A stretch of DNA of 64,000 nucleotides from Streptomyces sp. HUAS CB01. Its GTDB lineage: Bacteria > Actinomycetota > Actinomycetes > Streptomycetales > Streptomycetaceae. The notes under the pieces are model-generated. The model had not been told where the DNA came from, searched no databases, and saw only the letters and a program-made list of their open reading frames with translations. The position numbers and the translations under genes are program-made. Below are positions 51,631 to 60,559 of this stretch, piece by piece. Where the stretch lies: the NCBI RefSeq assembly GCF_030406905.1, contig NZ_CP129137.1, forward strand, positions 6,479,501-6,543,500, in the 5' to 3' direction. The first letter of the stretch is position 1. Each line of letters starts with the position of its first letter.

Positions 51631-52157
51631 GCCCGCAAGACACTGCGTGCCAACAATTTCACTCACCTGCAATCTCGGCGTCACACATGAGCGATGATCG
51701 ATCGAATTCGACGCTGACCTGCGGAAACGGCGGTCGGTGGCGAGCCTGGCCTCGCGTGGCGTGCCTGCCCGTGCACAGCGGGTCACAGCGGTGTGGGCTA
51801 TGTCATGAACGCGGCCCGTGGTGCCCGGGTGCCGCCTTCGGCTCCGGCCGGCCGCTTCGGTCACCGGCGCAAGGGCCCGGCGGGGCCGCTTCGGCCGCAC
51901 GGGCCGGGCGCGCCCGCCGAAGCCCGGGGCGATGTCTCCCCGGTCCGCGTACGGGGCACGGCGGGCGGCGTGCCGAACCGTGCAACTCGTGGCGCTCGTG
52001 GCCGAGTTCGTGCGGGAGCGGCCGGCGGGCGCGCACCGCGATCCCGGTGTGCCCGTCCGGTCGCGTGACGCGGGCCCCCGGTGTGCCTCCGGCAGGCGCG
52101 CGCCGCGATCCCGGTGTGTCTCCGGCCGGCGCGCGTGACACGGGCCCCAGACAGGCG

Positions 52158-52202
52158 GCGCAGGCGCCCGCGCCCGGGTCCTCCGGCCGCGGGCGCCTGC
52201 GC
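52158..52202. terminator. 15-bp stem hairpin in the TetR-ccr gap
   Basis: GCGCAGGCGCCCGCG (52158-52172) pairs perfectly with CGCGGGCGCCTGCGC (52188-52202). It is about 340 nt past the TetR stop, so it may be a second terminator or belong to an unrecognised transcript. Confidence 0.6.
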
Positions 52203-52378
52203 GGTGCGCCCCAGCGAGAGCCCCGCGGGGTCCGCACGGGGGGCGCCGTACCGGACGGGGCGGCGGAGGGCCGTACGGGGGCGCCGTTCCGGTCCGCAGT
52301 CCGGGAGCGGGCGTCGTGGGGGAGCCCGCGCCGCCCGCGGCGGGGCGGCCGGGCGCCGCGTCGGTGGCAGCAGGGGAA

Positions 52379-52418
52379 AGCCGTGTGCGGGGGGCCGAAG
52401 CGGCTGCCGCACACGGCT
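52379..52418. terminator. 12-bp stem terminator after the TetR gene
   Basis: AGCCGTGTGCGG (52379-52390) pairs with CCGCACACGGCT (52407-52418). It lies 122 nt past the TetR stop on the minus strand. Confidence 0.65.
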
Positions 52419-52540
52419 CGTCGGAGGCGGGTCCCGCGTGGGAGCCGCGGCTCAGGGCATTCCCGGGGGCAGGTCCGGGGGCGCGCAGGCCCGGCCGGTG
52501 CCGTCCGCCCCGGCCACCGGACCGCCGGCGGCCGACGACG

Positions 52541-53377
52541 TCAGCGGCGGCGCAGCGCTTCCTCGATCGTGCGCATCACCTCGGGCAGCGGAGCGTCCGT
52601 GCGGGCCACCGCGACCAGGACCTCGTCGCCCGTCCGCACCTGTGCGGCGGCGGGGGCGGGTGCGCGTTCCGCCCCGGCGCGCCCCGCGCCGATGCCGGAG
52701 CCGAACGTGTCGCGCACGATGGCGAAGGCGTGGTCGAGCTGGGCCTCCACGTCGCCCTGGCCGCCGGCCCGCAGCCAGCGCCTCAGCACATGGTTGTGAG
52801 CGGTGACCACGGCGGACGCGGCGACCTCGGCGAGCAGCGGATCGTCGTTGCCGTCGTGGTGGTCGCGCTCGTCGAAGTGGCCCAGCAGATAGCGCGTGAA
52901 GAGCCGCTCGTAACGGGCCACCGAGGCGATCTCCCGCTCCCGCAGCGTCGGCACCTCACGGGTCAGGCGGTACCGCTCGACGGACACCGCGGGCGACGCC
53001 GCGTACATCTTCATGACTTCCTTGATGCCCCGGCACACGGTGTCGAGCGGGTGCTCGTGGGCCGGAGCGGCGTTCAGCACGGCCTCTGCCCGCACGAGCG
53101 TGTCGTCGTGGTCGGGGAAGATCGCCTCTTCCTTGGAGCGGAAGTGCCGGAAGAAGGTGCGCCGGGCGACCCCTGCCGCCGCGGCGATCTCGTCGACGGT
53201 CGTCGCCTCGTACCCCTTCGTCGCGAACAGCTCCATCGCCGCCGCCGCCAGCTCCCGGCGCATCTTGAGCCGCTGGGCGGCGGCGCGGCTGCCCGCGGCG
53301 CTCTCGGGGGCGTCGGACGTGGCGGGCGCGGAGGAGGTCCGGGCGGTGCGTCGGTGGGCGTCAGCGGGCTGGGACAT
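52541..53377 (-). CDS. TetR-family regulator near the ethylmalonyl-CoA operon
   Basis: A 278-residue TetR protein. The HTH is clear (AAMELFATKGYEATTVDEIA, then AGVARRTFFRHFRSKEEAIF) near residues 48-85, preceded by a disordered Ala/Ser/Thr-rich tail. The C-terminal domain is helical with a Pro/Ala-rich end. ATG 53377 is chosen; ATG 53395 is possible. It lies between the ccr operon and the 3-hydroxyacyl-CoA dehydrogenase gene, so control of butyryl-CoA/ethylmalonyl-CoA flux is a reasonable inference. Confidence 0.9.
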   Translation of the reverse strand: MSQPADAHRRTARTSSAPATSDAPESAAGSRAAAQRLKMRRELAAAAMELFATKGYEATTVDEIAAAAGVARRTFFRHFRSKEEAIFPDHDDTLVRAEAVLNAAPAHEHPLDTVCRGIKEVMKMYAASPAVSVERYRLTREVPTLREREIASVARYERLFTRYLLGHFDERDHHDGNDDPLLAEVAASAVVTAHNHVLRRWLRAGGQGDVEAQLDHAFAIVRDTFGSGIGAGRAGAERAPAPAAAQVRTGDEVLVAVARTDAPLPEVMRTIEEALRRR

Positions 53378-53672
53378 GCCCTGAACGTACTGCATCTGCG
53401 CAGGGGACTGCGCCTCCAGGGGCGGGCCGCCCGCTCCGTCCAGCAGCCCGCCCCAGGCCCGGCGGCCGACGCCGGGGTCCGCGGTGTCAGGGGCCGACGG
53501 CTGTCGCCCGGCCGCGTTCCCGTCGGCGCGCGCAGTGCCTCCCCCCTGGCCGGTCGGGCCTGGGAGGGGCCCCGAGCGCTCTTCTCCCCCGTCCTGCCGG
53601 GCTCGGCCCTCGACCCGCTCCCTGACCCACGCTCCCCGCCGTCGGCCGCCGGCTCCGTTCGCGCGGCCCGAA

Positions 53673-55454
53673 TCAGCGCCGGGCATATTCGCGGAAGCCG
53701 CGGCCCGTCTTGCGGCCGAGGCAGCCCGCGGCGACGAGGTGCTCGAGCAGCGGCGCCGGGGCCAGCCCCGGGTCACGGAACTCCCGGTGCAGCACCTTCT
53801 CGATGGCGAGGGAGACATCGAGACCGACCACGTCCAGCAGTTCGAACGGCCCCATCGGATATCCACCGCCGAGCTTCATCGCCGCGTCGATGTCGTCGAG
53901 GGTGGCGTAGTGCTCCTCCACCATCTTGATCGCGTTGTTCAGGTACGGGAACAGCAGCGCGTTCACGATGAAGCCCGCGCGGTCACCGCAGTCGACCGCG
54001 TGCTTCCTGATGTTCGCCGTCACCCCGCGGACCGTGGCGTGGACGTCGTCCGAGGTCAGAACCGTACGGACCACCTCGACGAGCTTCATCGCCGGGGCCG
54101 GGTTGAAGAAGTGCATCCCGATGACGTCCTGGGGTCGCGAAGTGGCGCGGGCGCAGGCGACGACGGGCAGCGAGGACGTGGTGGTGGCGAGGACGGCGCC
54201 GGGCTTGCAGACCTTGTCGAGCGTCGCGAACAGCTGCTGCTTGACCTCCAGGTCCTCCGCGACGGCCTCCAGCGCCAGATCGACCTCGGCGAACGCGTCG
54301 AGCGAGCCCGCCGGAGTGATCCGCGCCAGCGTCTCGTCCCGGGCCTCGGCGGTCATCCGGCCCTTGTCGACGGAGCGCGACAGCGACTTGGCGATACGGG
54401 ACTTGGCGGTCTCGGCCTTCTCCTGACCGCGGGCGGCGAGGACCACGTCGTACCCGGCCTTCGCGAACACCTCCGCGATACCGCTCGCCATCGTGCCCGA
54501 CCCGGCCACGCCGACCGAGCTCACCGGGCGCCCGCCGGCCGACTGGGCGGCCTCCAGCGGCGTCAGCGCGTCCCGCACGACCGTGCCGCTGTCCGGTGCC
54601 TCGTAGGTGTAGAAGCCGCGGCCCGCCTTGCGGCCGGTCAGCCCGGCCTCGCTGAGCTGCTTCAGGATCGGGGCGGGAGCGTGCAGCCGGTCGTGGGACT
54701 CGGCGTACATCGCCTCCAGGACGGTGCGGGCCGTGTCGATGCCGATCAGGTCGAGCAGCGCCAGCGGGCCCATCGGCAGACCGCAGCCCAGCTTCATCGC
54801 GGCGTCGATGTCCTCGCGCGAGGCGTACTTCGCCTCGTACATGGCGGCGGCCTGGTTGAGGTAGCCGAAGAGGAGCCCGTCCGCGACGAAACCGGGCCGG
54901 TCGCCGACGGCCACGGGCTCCTTGCCGAGGTCGCGGGCGAGCGCGGTGACGGCCTCCACGGCCTGCGGGGCGGTCAGCACGGAGGAGACCACCTCGACGA
55001 GCTTCATCGCCGGGGCCGGGTTGAAGAAGTGCAGGCCGAGGACCCGCTCCGGGTGCGCCGAGTCCGCCGCGAGCCGGGTCACGGACAGCGCGTTGGTGCC
55101 GGTGGCCAGGATCGCCCCGGGCCGGACGATGCCGTCGAGCTCCCGGAAGACCTGCTGCTTCAGCTCGTACGACTCGGGCACGACCTCGATCACGAGGTCG
55201 GCCTCGGCCGCTGCCTGGAGGTCGGAGAAGGTACGGAAGCGGGCCAGGACGTTCCGCCGCTCCTCCTCGGTGAGGCGCTCGCGCTGCACGGCGCGCGCGG
55301 TGGACGCTTCGAGGGCGGTGGCGGCGTGGCGTGCGGCGGTCTCGCTGACGTCGATGCCGATGACCTCACGCCCGGCCCGGGCGAGCACCTCGGCGATACC
55401 GGTGCCCATGGTGCCGAGACCGACGACGGCAATGGTGGAGAGAGGGGTGTCCAT
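53673..55454 (-). CDS. Duplicated 3-hydroxyacyl-CoA dehydrogenase
   Basis: A 593-residue head-to-tail fusion of two complete 3-hydroxybutyryl-CoA dehydrogenase units. Each has its own NAD fold (VVGLGTMGTGIAEVLARAG near residue 10, VAGSGTMASGIAEVFAKAG near residue 310), its own HFFNPAPAMKLVEVV motif and its own C-terminal LGRKTGRGF-type end. It would interconvert acetoacetyl-CoA and 3-hydroxybutyryl-CoA, upstream of crotonyl-CoA and Ccr. ATG 55454 is chosen. Fused duplications of this kind occur in actinomycetes; whether both sites are active is unknown. Confidence 0.92.
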   Translation of the reverse strand: MDTPLSTIAVVGLGTMGTGIAEVLARAGREVIGIDVSETAARHAATALEASTARAVQRERLTEEERRNVLARFRTFSDLQAAAEADLVIEVVPESYELKQQVFRELDGIVRPGAILATGTNALSVTRLAADSAHPERVLGLHFFNPAPAMKLVEVVSSVLTAPQAVEAVTALARDLGKEPVAVGDRPGFVADGLLFGYLNQAAAMYEAKYASREDIDAAMKLGCGLPMGPLALLDLIGIDTARTVLEAMYAESHDRLHAPAPILKQLSEAGLTGRKAGRGFYTYEAPDSGTVVRDALTPLEAAQSAGGRPVSSVGVAGSGTMASGIAEVFAKAGYDVVLAARGQEKAETAKSRIAKSLSRSVDKGRMTAEARDETLARITPAGSLDAFAEVDLALEAVAEDLEVKQQLFATLDKVCKPGAVLATTTSSLPVVACARATSRPQDVIGMHFFNPAPAMKLVEVVRTVLTSDDVHATVRGVTANIRKHAVDCGDRAGFIVNALLFPYLNNAIKMVEEHYATLDDIDAAMKLGGGYPMGPFELLDVVGLDVSLAIEKVLHREFRDPGLAPAPLLEHLVAAGCLGRKTGRGFREYARR

Positions 55455-55907
55455 CACGGGACTCCAGGAGTGAGTGACGACTGAGGGAGGCGTACGTGCC
55501 GCAGGGCGCCGTGGGCCGTCCGCGTCCGCGGACCGGCGGGGCGCGCGGCACGCGCAGAGTGCGTGTCGCGATGAAGATGGCGACGGACCCTGTCCCGGAG
55601 TCACGTCGTACTGAAACTGCCGAACCGACCGGCTCTCCCCGGCCGTGCGGCCCGGGAGTCACCCCCGAACGGCTGCGTCACCAGGCCGCCGAGAGCAGAG
55701 CGGGTGTTGCCCGCTCACTTGAGATTAACTGGCGGGTAACGAGCGCGCCAGCCCTGCGTGGATGTGATCTGCGCCGCCACCGGACGAATCGCGCAAGGGG
55801 GAAGGAAGAGGGCTCCTACCGGCCGGCGACGGCCGCCGCGTCCGTCCCGGCGGTGGCGATCCGTGAAGAGCCCCACCCGCCCCGGACGCGCACCCTAGGC
55901 TGCTCGC
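55455..55907. other. Divergent promoter region
   Basis: This 453-nt gap separates the dehydrogenase gene (minus) from the HEAT-repeat gene (plus). It has an AT-richer block with an imperfect dyad TTAACTGGCGGGTAA at 55725-55739, a possible TetR-type operator. No gene or RNA is recognised. Confidence 0.4.
55896..55901 (+). promoter_or_regulatory. Probable -10 box TAGGCT, leaderless HEAT-repeat gene
   Basis: TAGGCT lies 6 nt before ATG 55908 and there is no ribosome binding site between them. Confidence 0.6.
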
Positions 55908-56483
55908 ATGGACGCGGATCTCGAGGATCTGGCACGCCGGACACGCCGCGAGCTGACCGGGCCGGCGGACGAGGAACTCCACCGGCGGCTCACCGCCGTC
56001 GCGGATCCCGACGCCCTGGCCGCCGCGCTCACCCAGACCCAGTTGCCCCTGTGGGCACGGGAGATCGCCGCCTTCAGGCTCGGCTGCGCAGGTGACCGTC
56101 GCTCCTTCGAACCCCTTGTGCTCCTGCTCAACCACCGCGACCCCGAGCGCTGCCTCTCCGCCTCGTACGCCCTGAGCAGGCTCGGCGACCCCCGTACCGG
56201 GGCGGCCGCGGCCGCCCTCGCCACCAACGAACTGCGCGTCGCCTACGCCCTCATCCCCGTGCGGCTCCTCACCACCCTGCGCGCCCCCGAGTCCGCCCCG
56301 GCGCTCATCACCGCACTCGGCCGGAGACTCGGCCCGGGCGACCCGCACTGGCGCGTCGCCCTCGCCTGTGTGGAAGGGCTCGGCGCACTCGCCGACGAGC
56401 GCGCCCGGCCGGTCCTGGAGTCGGCCCTGTCTCACCCCCGGCTGTCCGCCGCCGCCTCCGCCGCGCTCAGCCGTCTGCGGTAG
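55908..56483 (+). CDS. HEAT-repeat-like protein
   Basis: A 191-residue alpha-helical protein made of HEAT-type repeats: LWAREIAAFRLGCAGDRRSF, LLNHRDPERCLSASYALSRLG and LACVEGLGALADERARPVLE. Streptomyces homologues are often called 'adenylosuccinate lyase', but I see no lyase motif. The last 52 nt overlap the convergent GNAT gene. Its function is unknown; HEAT solenoids usually bind proteins. Confidence 0.82.
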   Translation: MDADLEDLARRTRRELTGPADEELHRRLTAVADPDALAAALTQTQLPLWAREIAAFRLGCAGDRRSFEPLVLLLNHRDPERCLSASYALSRLGDPRTGAAAAALATNELRVAYALIPVRLLTTLRAPESAPALITALGRRLGPGDPHWRVALACVEGLGALADERARPVLESALSHPRLSAAASAALSRLR

Positions 56484-57049
56484 CGCACTTCGGGCACCGC
56501 CACGCCGTCCACCTCGAACGGCTCCTCCGCTCCGTCCGGCGCGAATCCCGCCTTCTCGTAGAAGCGGCGTGCCCGCCCGTTCTCCCTCAGCACCCACAGC
56601 AGCAGCGAGGCCCGGCCGTCCGACTCCGCCCGGGCGAGCAGCGCGTCCATCAGTGCCCGCCCCACGCCCGTACCGATCCGCTCGGGCCGTACGTAGAGCG
56701 CGTACACCTCGCCGTCCGCCGTCGTCGAACCCCCGTCGCGGTACGGGCCGTAGCACCCCCAGCCGGCCACCTCACCGGCGCACTCCGCGACCAGGTGCGC
56801 CACGCCGGCGCCCCCGGCGGAGGCCAGGTGGGCCCGCTGCCGCTCGGCGTCCGCCGTCTCGTCCATGGCGTCGAGGTACGACTGCGGCATCAGCCCGGCG
56901 TAGGCGTGCCGCCAGCCGCCGACCCGTACGGCGGCGACCGCCTCGCAGTCCGCGGCCGTCATCGACCGCACGAGGACCCGCGCGCGGCCCCCCGCGCCCA
57001 GGGCGCCCCCGTCGTCGGAGGGACTCGGCGATGCGCGGTGCGTGCTCAT
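56432..57049 (-). CDS. GNAT-family N-acetyltransferase
   Basis: A 205-residue GNAT enzyme. The acetyl-CoA site is ALYVRPERIGTGVGRALMDA (R/QxxGxG/A form) near residues 115-134, followed by LLWVLRENGRARRFYEKAGF. ATG 57049 is chosen over the upstream start at 57073. The substrate is unknown. Its 3' end overlaps the HEAT-repeat gene on the other strand by 52 nt. Confidence 0.9.
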   Translation of the reverse strand: MSTHRASPSPSDDGGALGAGGRARVLVRSMTAADCEAVAAVRVGGWRHAYAGLMPQSYLDAMDETADAERQRAHLASAGGAGVAHLVAECAGEVAGWGCYGPYRDGGSTTADGEVYALYVRPERIGTGVGRALMDALLARAESDGRASLLLWVLRENGRARRFYEKAGFAPDGAEEPFEVDGVAVPEVRYRRRLSAAEAAADSRG

Positions 57050-57080
57050 GGGCCTCATCCTCGCGCACCCCACCGACAGC

Positions 57081-57150
57081 GCGCCGCCCGGTTCTCCCGC
57101 GGTGCCGGACCGTCGGGCCCGGCACCGCCCGGGGGAGAACCGGGCGGCGC
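57081..57150. terminator. Long imperfect hairpin after the secreted peptidase gene
   Basis: Arms GCGCCGCCCGGTTCTCCC (57081-57098) and GGGAGAACCGGGCGGCGC (57133-57150) pair fully. An inner stem GCGGTGCCGG/CCGGCACCGC (57099-57108/57119-57128) is separated by a 4-nt bulge. It lies 10 nt past the peptidase stop on the minus strand. Confidence 0.85.
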
Positions 57151-57159
57151 GGCGTCACC

Positions 57160-58749
57160 TCAGGTGCGGTGACCGAGGATCCGGTGCAGTGCGGCACCGG
57201 TCCTCTCCGTCTCCGGCACATCCGTCCGCACGCCCGGCTTCAGCGGCTTCGGCTCCTTGCCCGGCGCGCAGAACGCGTCCGCCTCGCCCGTGGCGGCCGC
57301 GGGAGGGAGCTTCCCGATGGCCAGATAGTCCGTCACATGGCGGTCCATGCAGGCGTTCCCGCTCAGCGAGGTGGCGTGGTTGCCGCCGCCGCGCTCCACG
57401 ACGAGCCGGGAGCCCCGCAACGTGCGGTGGACGGTGACGGCGCCCTCGTACGGCGTCGCCGCGTCCTCGGTGGCCTGGAGGATCAGCACCGGCGGCACCT
57501 TGTCGTTGGTGACGTCCGTCCGGCCGAGCGGCGGGAGGGGCCAGAACAGGCACGGAGCGTTGTACCAGGCGTTGTTCCACGTGGAGAACGGGGCCTTGGC
57601 GTGGGCGGCGGCGTTGTCCAGGCGCCAGGTGCGCCAGTCACGGGGCCAGGCGGCGTCCCTGCACTGCACCGCCGCGTACACGGAGTAGGCGTTCTCGCCC
57701 TCCTTGTCCACCGCGGCGAAGGTCCGGTACACCTCCAGCAGCGGCCTCGTGTCCCTGCCCCGGGCGAACGCCGAGAACGCGTCGGCGAGGTACGGCCAGA
57801 AGCCGTTGTCGTAGCCGCCCGGCAGGAAGGTGTCCTCGAGTTCGGACGGGCCGATCACGCCTCCCACGGGCGCCTTGGCGAGTGCCGCGCGCATCCCGTA
57901 CCACGCCGCCTCCACCTGCGCCGGGTCGCTGCCCAGCCGGTACGTCGTGTGGTGCTTCGCCACCCAGGCGGTGAACGCCTTGTGGCGTGCGTCGAAGCCC
58001 AGGTTCTGGGCCAGGTTGGCCCGGTACCAGACCCGGTCCGGATCCACGACCGAGTCGAGCACCGCGCGCCGCACGCGCCCGGGGAAGTACTTCGCGTACA
58101 CGGCTCCGAGGTAGGTGCCGTAGGAGTACCCGAGGTAGTTGATCCTGGCGGCTCCCAGGGCCTGCCGGACGAGGTCCAGGTCCTTCGCCATGCTGACCGT
58201 GTTCATATGGGGCAGCAGCTCGGTGTGCCGGGTCGCGCAGCCCAGGGCGAAGGATCGGGCCCTGGAGAGGTTCGCCAGCTCGGTCCTGCGGTCGAGCGGC
58301 AGCGAGTCGGGGCGCACCGGGGCGAAGTGCCCCGGACGGCAGTCGAGCGCCGGCCGCGACCTGCCCACGCCCCGGGGGTCGAAGCCGATCACGTCGTACT
58401 GGGCCGCCAGCCCGGCGGGCAACGAGGCGGCCACGAAACCGGCGGTCTTCAGCCCGGACGCGCCCGGCCCGCCGGGGTTGACCAGCAGGGGCCCCTGGAA
58501 GGTCTTCGCCGTGTGCCGGATCCGTGAGAGCGCCAGCGTGATCTTCGTGCCCTGCGGCTCGGCGTGGTCCAGCGGCACCCGGAGCGAGGCGCATTCGAGC
58601 CTCGGGTGCTCCTCGGTGGCGCAGCTCGCCCACGTCAGCGCCGCCGCACGCGGGGCCACGGCGCCCGCGGTCGCGGCGGACGGCGCGCCGGTCACCAGTC
58701 CGGCCACCGTCGCCCCCATGGCGACCAGCACTCCTGCCCGTCTGTTCAC
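57160..58749 (-). CDS. Secreted alpha/beta-hydrolase, tripeptidyl aminopeptidase-like (S33)
   Basis: A 529-residue exported serine peptidase. Residues 1-30 form a signal peptide (VNRRAGVLVAMGATVAGLVTG). The oxyanion region LLVNPGGPGASG and nucleophile elbow YLGYSYGTYLG (serine near residue 205) are clear. A C-terminal TAP_C domain contains ILQATEDAATPYEGA and GGGNHATSL with the aspartate and histidine. GGGAGG lies 5 nt before GTG 58749. The likely role is removal of tripeptides from extracellular proteins. A strong hairpin ends the gene. Confidence 0.93.
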   Translation of the reverse strand: MNRRAGVLVAMGATVAGLVTGAPSAATAGAVAPRAAALTWASCATEEHPRLECASLRVPLDHAEPQGTKITLALSRIRHTAKTFQGPLLVNPGGPGASGLKTAGFVAASLPAGLAAQYDVIGFDPRGVGRSRPALDCRPGHFAPVRPDSLPLDRRTELANLSRARSFALGCATRHTELLPHMNTVSMAKDLDLVRQALGAARINYLGYSYGTYLGAVYAKYFPGRVRRAVLDSVVDPDRVWYRANLAQNLGFDARHKAFTAWVAKHHTTYRLGSDPAQVEAAWYGMRAALAKAPVGGVIGPSELEDTFLPGGYDNGFWPYLADAFSAFARGRDTRPLLEVYRTFAAVDKEGENAYSVYAAVQCRDAAWPRDWRTWRLDNAAAHAKAPFSTWNNAWYNAPCLFWPLPPLGRTDVTNDKVPPVLILQATEDAATPYEGAVTVHRTLRGSRLVVERGGGNHATSLSGNACMDRHVTDYLAIGKLPPAAATGEADAFCAPGKEPKPLKPGVRTDVPETERTGAALHRILGHRT

Positions 58750-58919
58750 GTGTCCTCCCGGGATGGCGGGGCGCGCCCGGGCGGCAGAGCCCCGGGGCAG
58801 GTTTCCCCGATACCAACGGGAGTGGACGTGTTCTCCGGGTAATCGACCCGTTTGGTGATGTTCCTTCGTCTCCGGGTCGTCCCGGCGGGCGCGAGGCGCG
58901 GGGCGCCGCCGAACGGCGG

Positions 58920-59981
58920 TCAGAGGAGGGTGAGCTGGGTGGCCGCGGGCTCGGCGAGGGTGGGTTCGGCAGGGACCGGGACGCGCCTGGGCGCACCCCG
59001 CCGCGCCGGACCGATACCGAACTCCGTGGCCAGCTCGTGCACATGACGGGTGATGCGCCGCTGGTACCACTTGGGTGCGTAGGCGCCCTCCGCGTAGAGC
59101 CGCTCGTACCGGCGCACCAGATGCGGATGCTCCCGTGCCAGCCAGGCCGTGAACCACTCGCGCGCCCCGGGCCGCAGATGCAGCACCAGCGGCGTCACGG
59201 ACGTCGCCCCGGCCGAGGCGATCGCCCGTACGGTCGCGCGCAGCCGGTCCGGGTGGTCGCTCAGGAAGGGGATGACCGGCGCCATCAGCACCGCGCAGCC
59301 GATGCCGTGGTCCGCGAGCGTCCGGACCACGTCGAGGCGCCGCTCCGGCGCCGGCGTGCCCGGCTCGACCGACCGCCACAGCTCGCGGTCGGTGAAGCCG
59401 ACCGACACGGAGATGCCGACATCTGTCACGTCGGCTGCCTGCCGCAGCAGCTCCAGGTCGCGCAGGATCAGCGTCCCCTTGGTGAGGATCGAGAAGGGGT
59501 TGGCGTGGTCGCGCAGCGCGCCGATGATGCCGGGCATAAGCCGGTAGCGCCCCTCCGCGCGCTGGTAGCAGTCGACGTTCGTCCCCATGGCGACGTGTGC
59601 GCCCTGCCAGCGCGGGGAGGCCAGCTGCCGGCGCAGCACCTCCGGGGCGTTGATCTTGACGACGATCTGGCTGTCGAATCCGTGGCCGGTGTCGAGGTCC
59701 AGATAGCTGTGGGTCTTGCGGGCGAAGCAGTACACGCAGGCGTGGGTGCAGCCGCGGTAGGGGTTCACCGTCCAGTCGAACGGCATGCGCGAGGCCCCGG
59801 GCACCCGGTTCAGGACCGAGCGGGCCCGGACCTCGTGGAAGGTCATCCCCCGGAACTCCGGTGTGTCGAACGTCCGTGTGGTCACGGCGTCCGTACCGAA
59901 GAGCGCGGCGTCCCCGGGCAGGGGTGCGGTGTCGGGGTCCGTGGCGTTCCTGCGGTTCTCGGCGAGATTGTCCCAGCGCAT
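58920..59981 (-). CDS. Rv2578c-type radical SAM protein
   Basis: A 353-residue radical SAM protein. The 4Fe-4S motif CTHACVYC (CxxxCxxC) is near residue 80, in FDWTVNPYRGCTHACVYCFA. It resembles the photoproduct-lyase-like/Rv2578c family of uncharacterised radical SAM enzymes common in actinobacteria. GAGGAGG lies just before ATG 59981; upstream codons lack conservation. It is 170 nt upstream of the peptidase gene on the same strand, without clear functional linkage. Confidence 0.9.
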   Translation of the reverse strand: MRWDNLAENRRNATDPDTAPLPGDAALFGTDAVTTRTFDTPEFRGMTFHEVRARSVLNRVPGASRMPFDWTVNPYRGCTHACVYCFARKTHSYLDLDTGHGFDSQIVVKINAPEVLRRQLASPRWQGAHVAMGTNVDCYQRAEGRYRLMPGIIGALRDHANPFSILTKGTLILRDLELLRQAADVTDVGISVSVGFTDRELWRSVEPGTPAPERRLDVVRTLADHGIGCAVLMAPVIPFLSDHPDRLRATVRAIASAGATSVTPLVLHLRPGAREWFTAWLAREHPHLVRRYERLYAEGAYAPKWYQRRITRHVHELATEFGIGPARRGAPRRVPVPAEPTLAEPAATQLTLL

Positions 59982-60115
59982 CGGCGCCTCCTCGGTAGCA
60001 CTGACCACAGAATAGAACACTTGTTCCCTTGATCGCCGCAACCCCGATTTTGGGCGGCCACGGGGGAGGTGGTTGGCTTGGGGCACCGCAGGAACCGAGT
60101 GCTGAAGGAGAAGCG

Positions 60116-60559
60116 ATGGCGCAGGTCGAGGCCACGACGGAGCGGATCGTCGCGGGGGACGCGGAGACCGTGTTCGATGCGCTGGCCGACTACAAGGACA
60201 CCCGCGCGAAGCTCCTGCCCGGGCACTTCAGCGAGTACCAGGTGCGTGAGGGCGGCGACGGGGAGGGGACGCTCGTCCACTGGAAGCTGCAGGCCACCAG
60301 CAAGCGCGTCCGTGACTGCCTCCTCGAGGTCGCCGAGCCGACCGACGGGCAGCTCGTCGAGAAGGACCGCAACTCGTCGATGGTCACCACCTGGACCGTG
60401 ACGCCCGCCGGCGAGGGCCGCTCCCGGGTCGTCGTCACCACCGTCTGGAACGGTGCGGGCGGCATCGGCGGATTCTTCGAGCGCACCTTCGCCCCCAAGG
60501 GGCTCGCGCGGATCTACGACGAGGTGCTCGCGAACCTCGCGACCGAAGTGGAGAAGTGA
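60116..60559 (+). CDS. SRPBCC-fold protein (polyketide cyclase/START-like)
   Basis: A 147-residue START/SRPBCC-superfamily protein with a single hydrophobic-cavity fold: TERIVAGDAETVFDALADY, TLVHWKLQATSKRVRDCLLE and FFERTFAPKGLARIYDEVL. GAAGGAG lies before ATG 60116. It may bind a lipid or other hydrophobic ligand; no catalytic residues can be assigned. It is divergent from the radical SAM gene. Confidence 0.85.
   Translation: MAQVEATTERIVAGDAETVFDALADYKDTRAKLLPGHFSEYQVREGGDGEGTLVHWKLQATSKRVRDCLLEVAEPTDGQLVEKDRNSSMVTTWTVTPAGEGRSRVVVTTVWNGAGGIGGFFERTFAPKGLARIYDEVLANLATEVEK

Larger units (their letters stand above)
51631..52540. other. Long intergenic region between TetR and the ccr promoter
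   Basis: No gene is supported. Frames open on both strands but have Arg/Pro/Gly shadow composition and no domain. The region holds a dispersed imperfect repeat around CGCGATCCCGGTGTG (near 52038 and 52102) and two strong hairpins (listed). A small RNA or a decayed gene cannot be excluded. Confidence 0.5.

Noticed and set aside
51615..52799. 394-codon plus-strand frame in the TetR-ccr gap
   Set aside because: Arg/Gly/Pro/Ala composition, no domain, and it runs antisense into the TetR gene.
55725..55739. TTAACTGGCGGGTAA as a firm TetR operator
   Set aside because: The dyad is imperfect in the centre; I mention it only within the gap entry.
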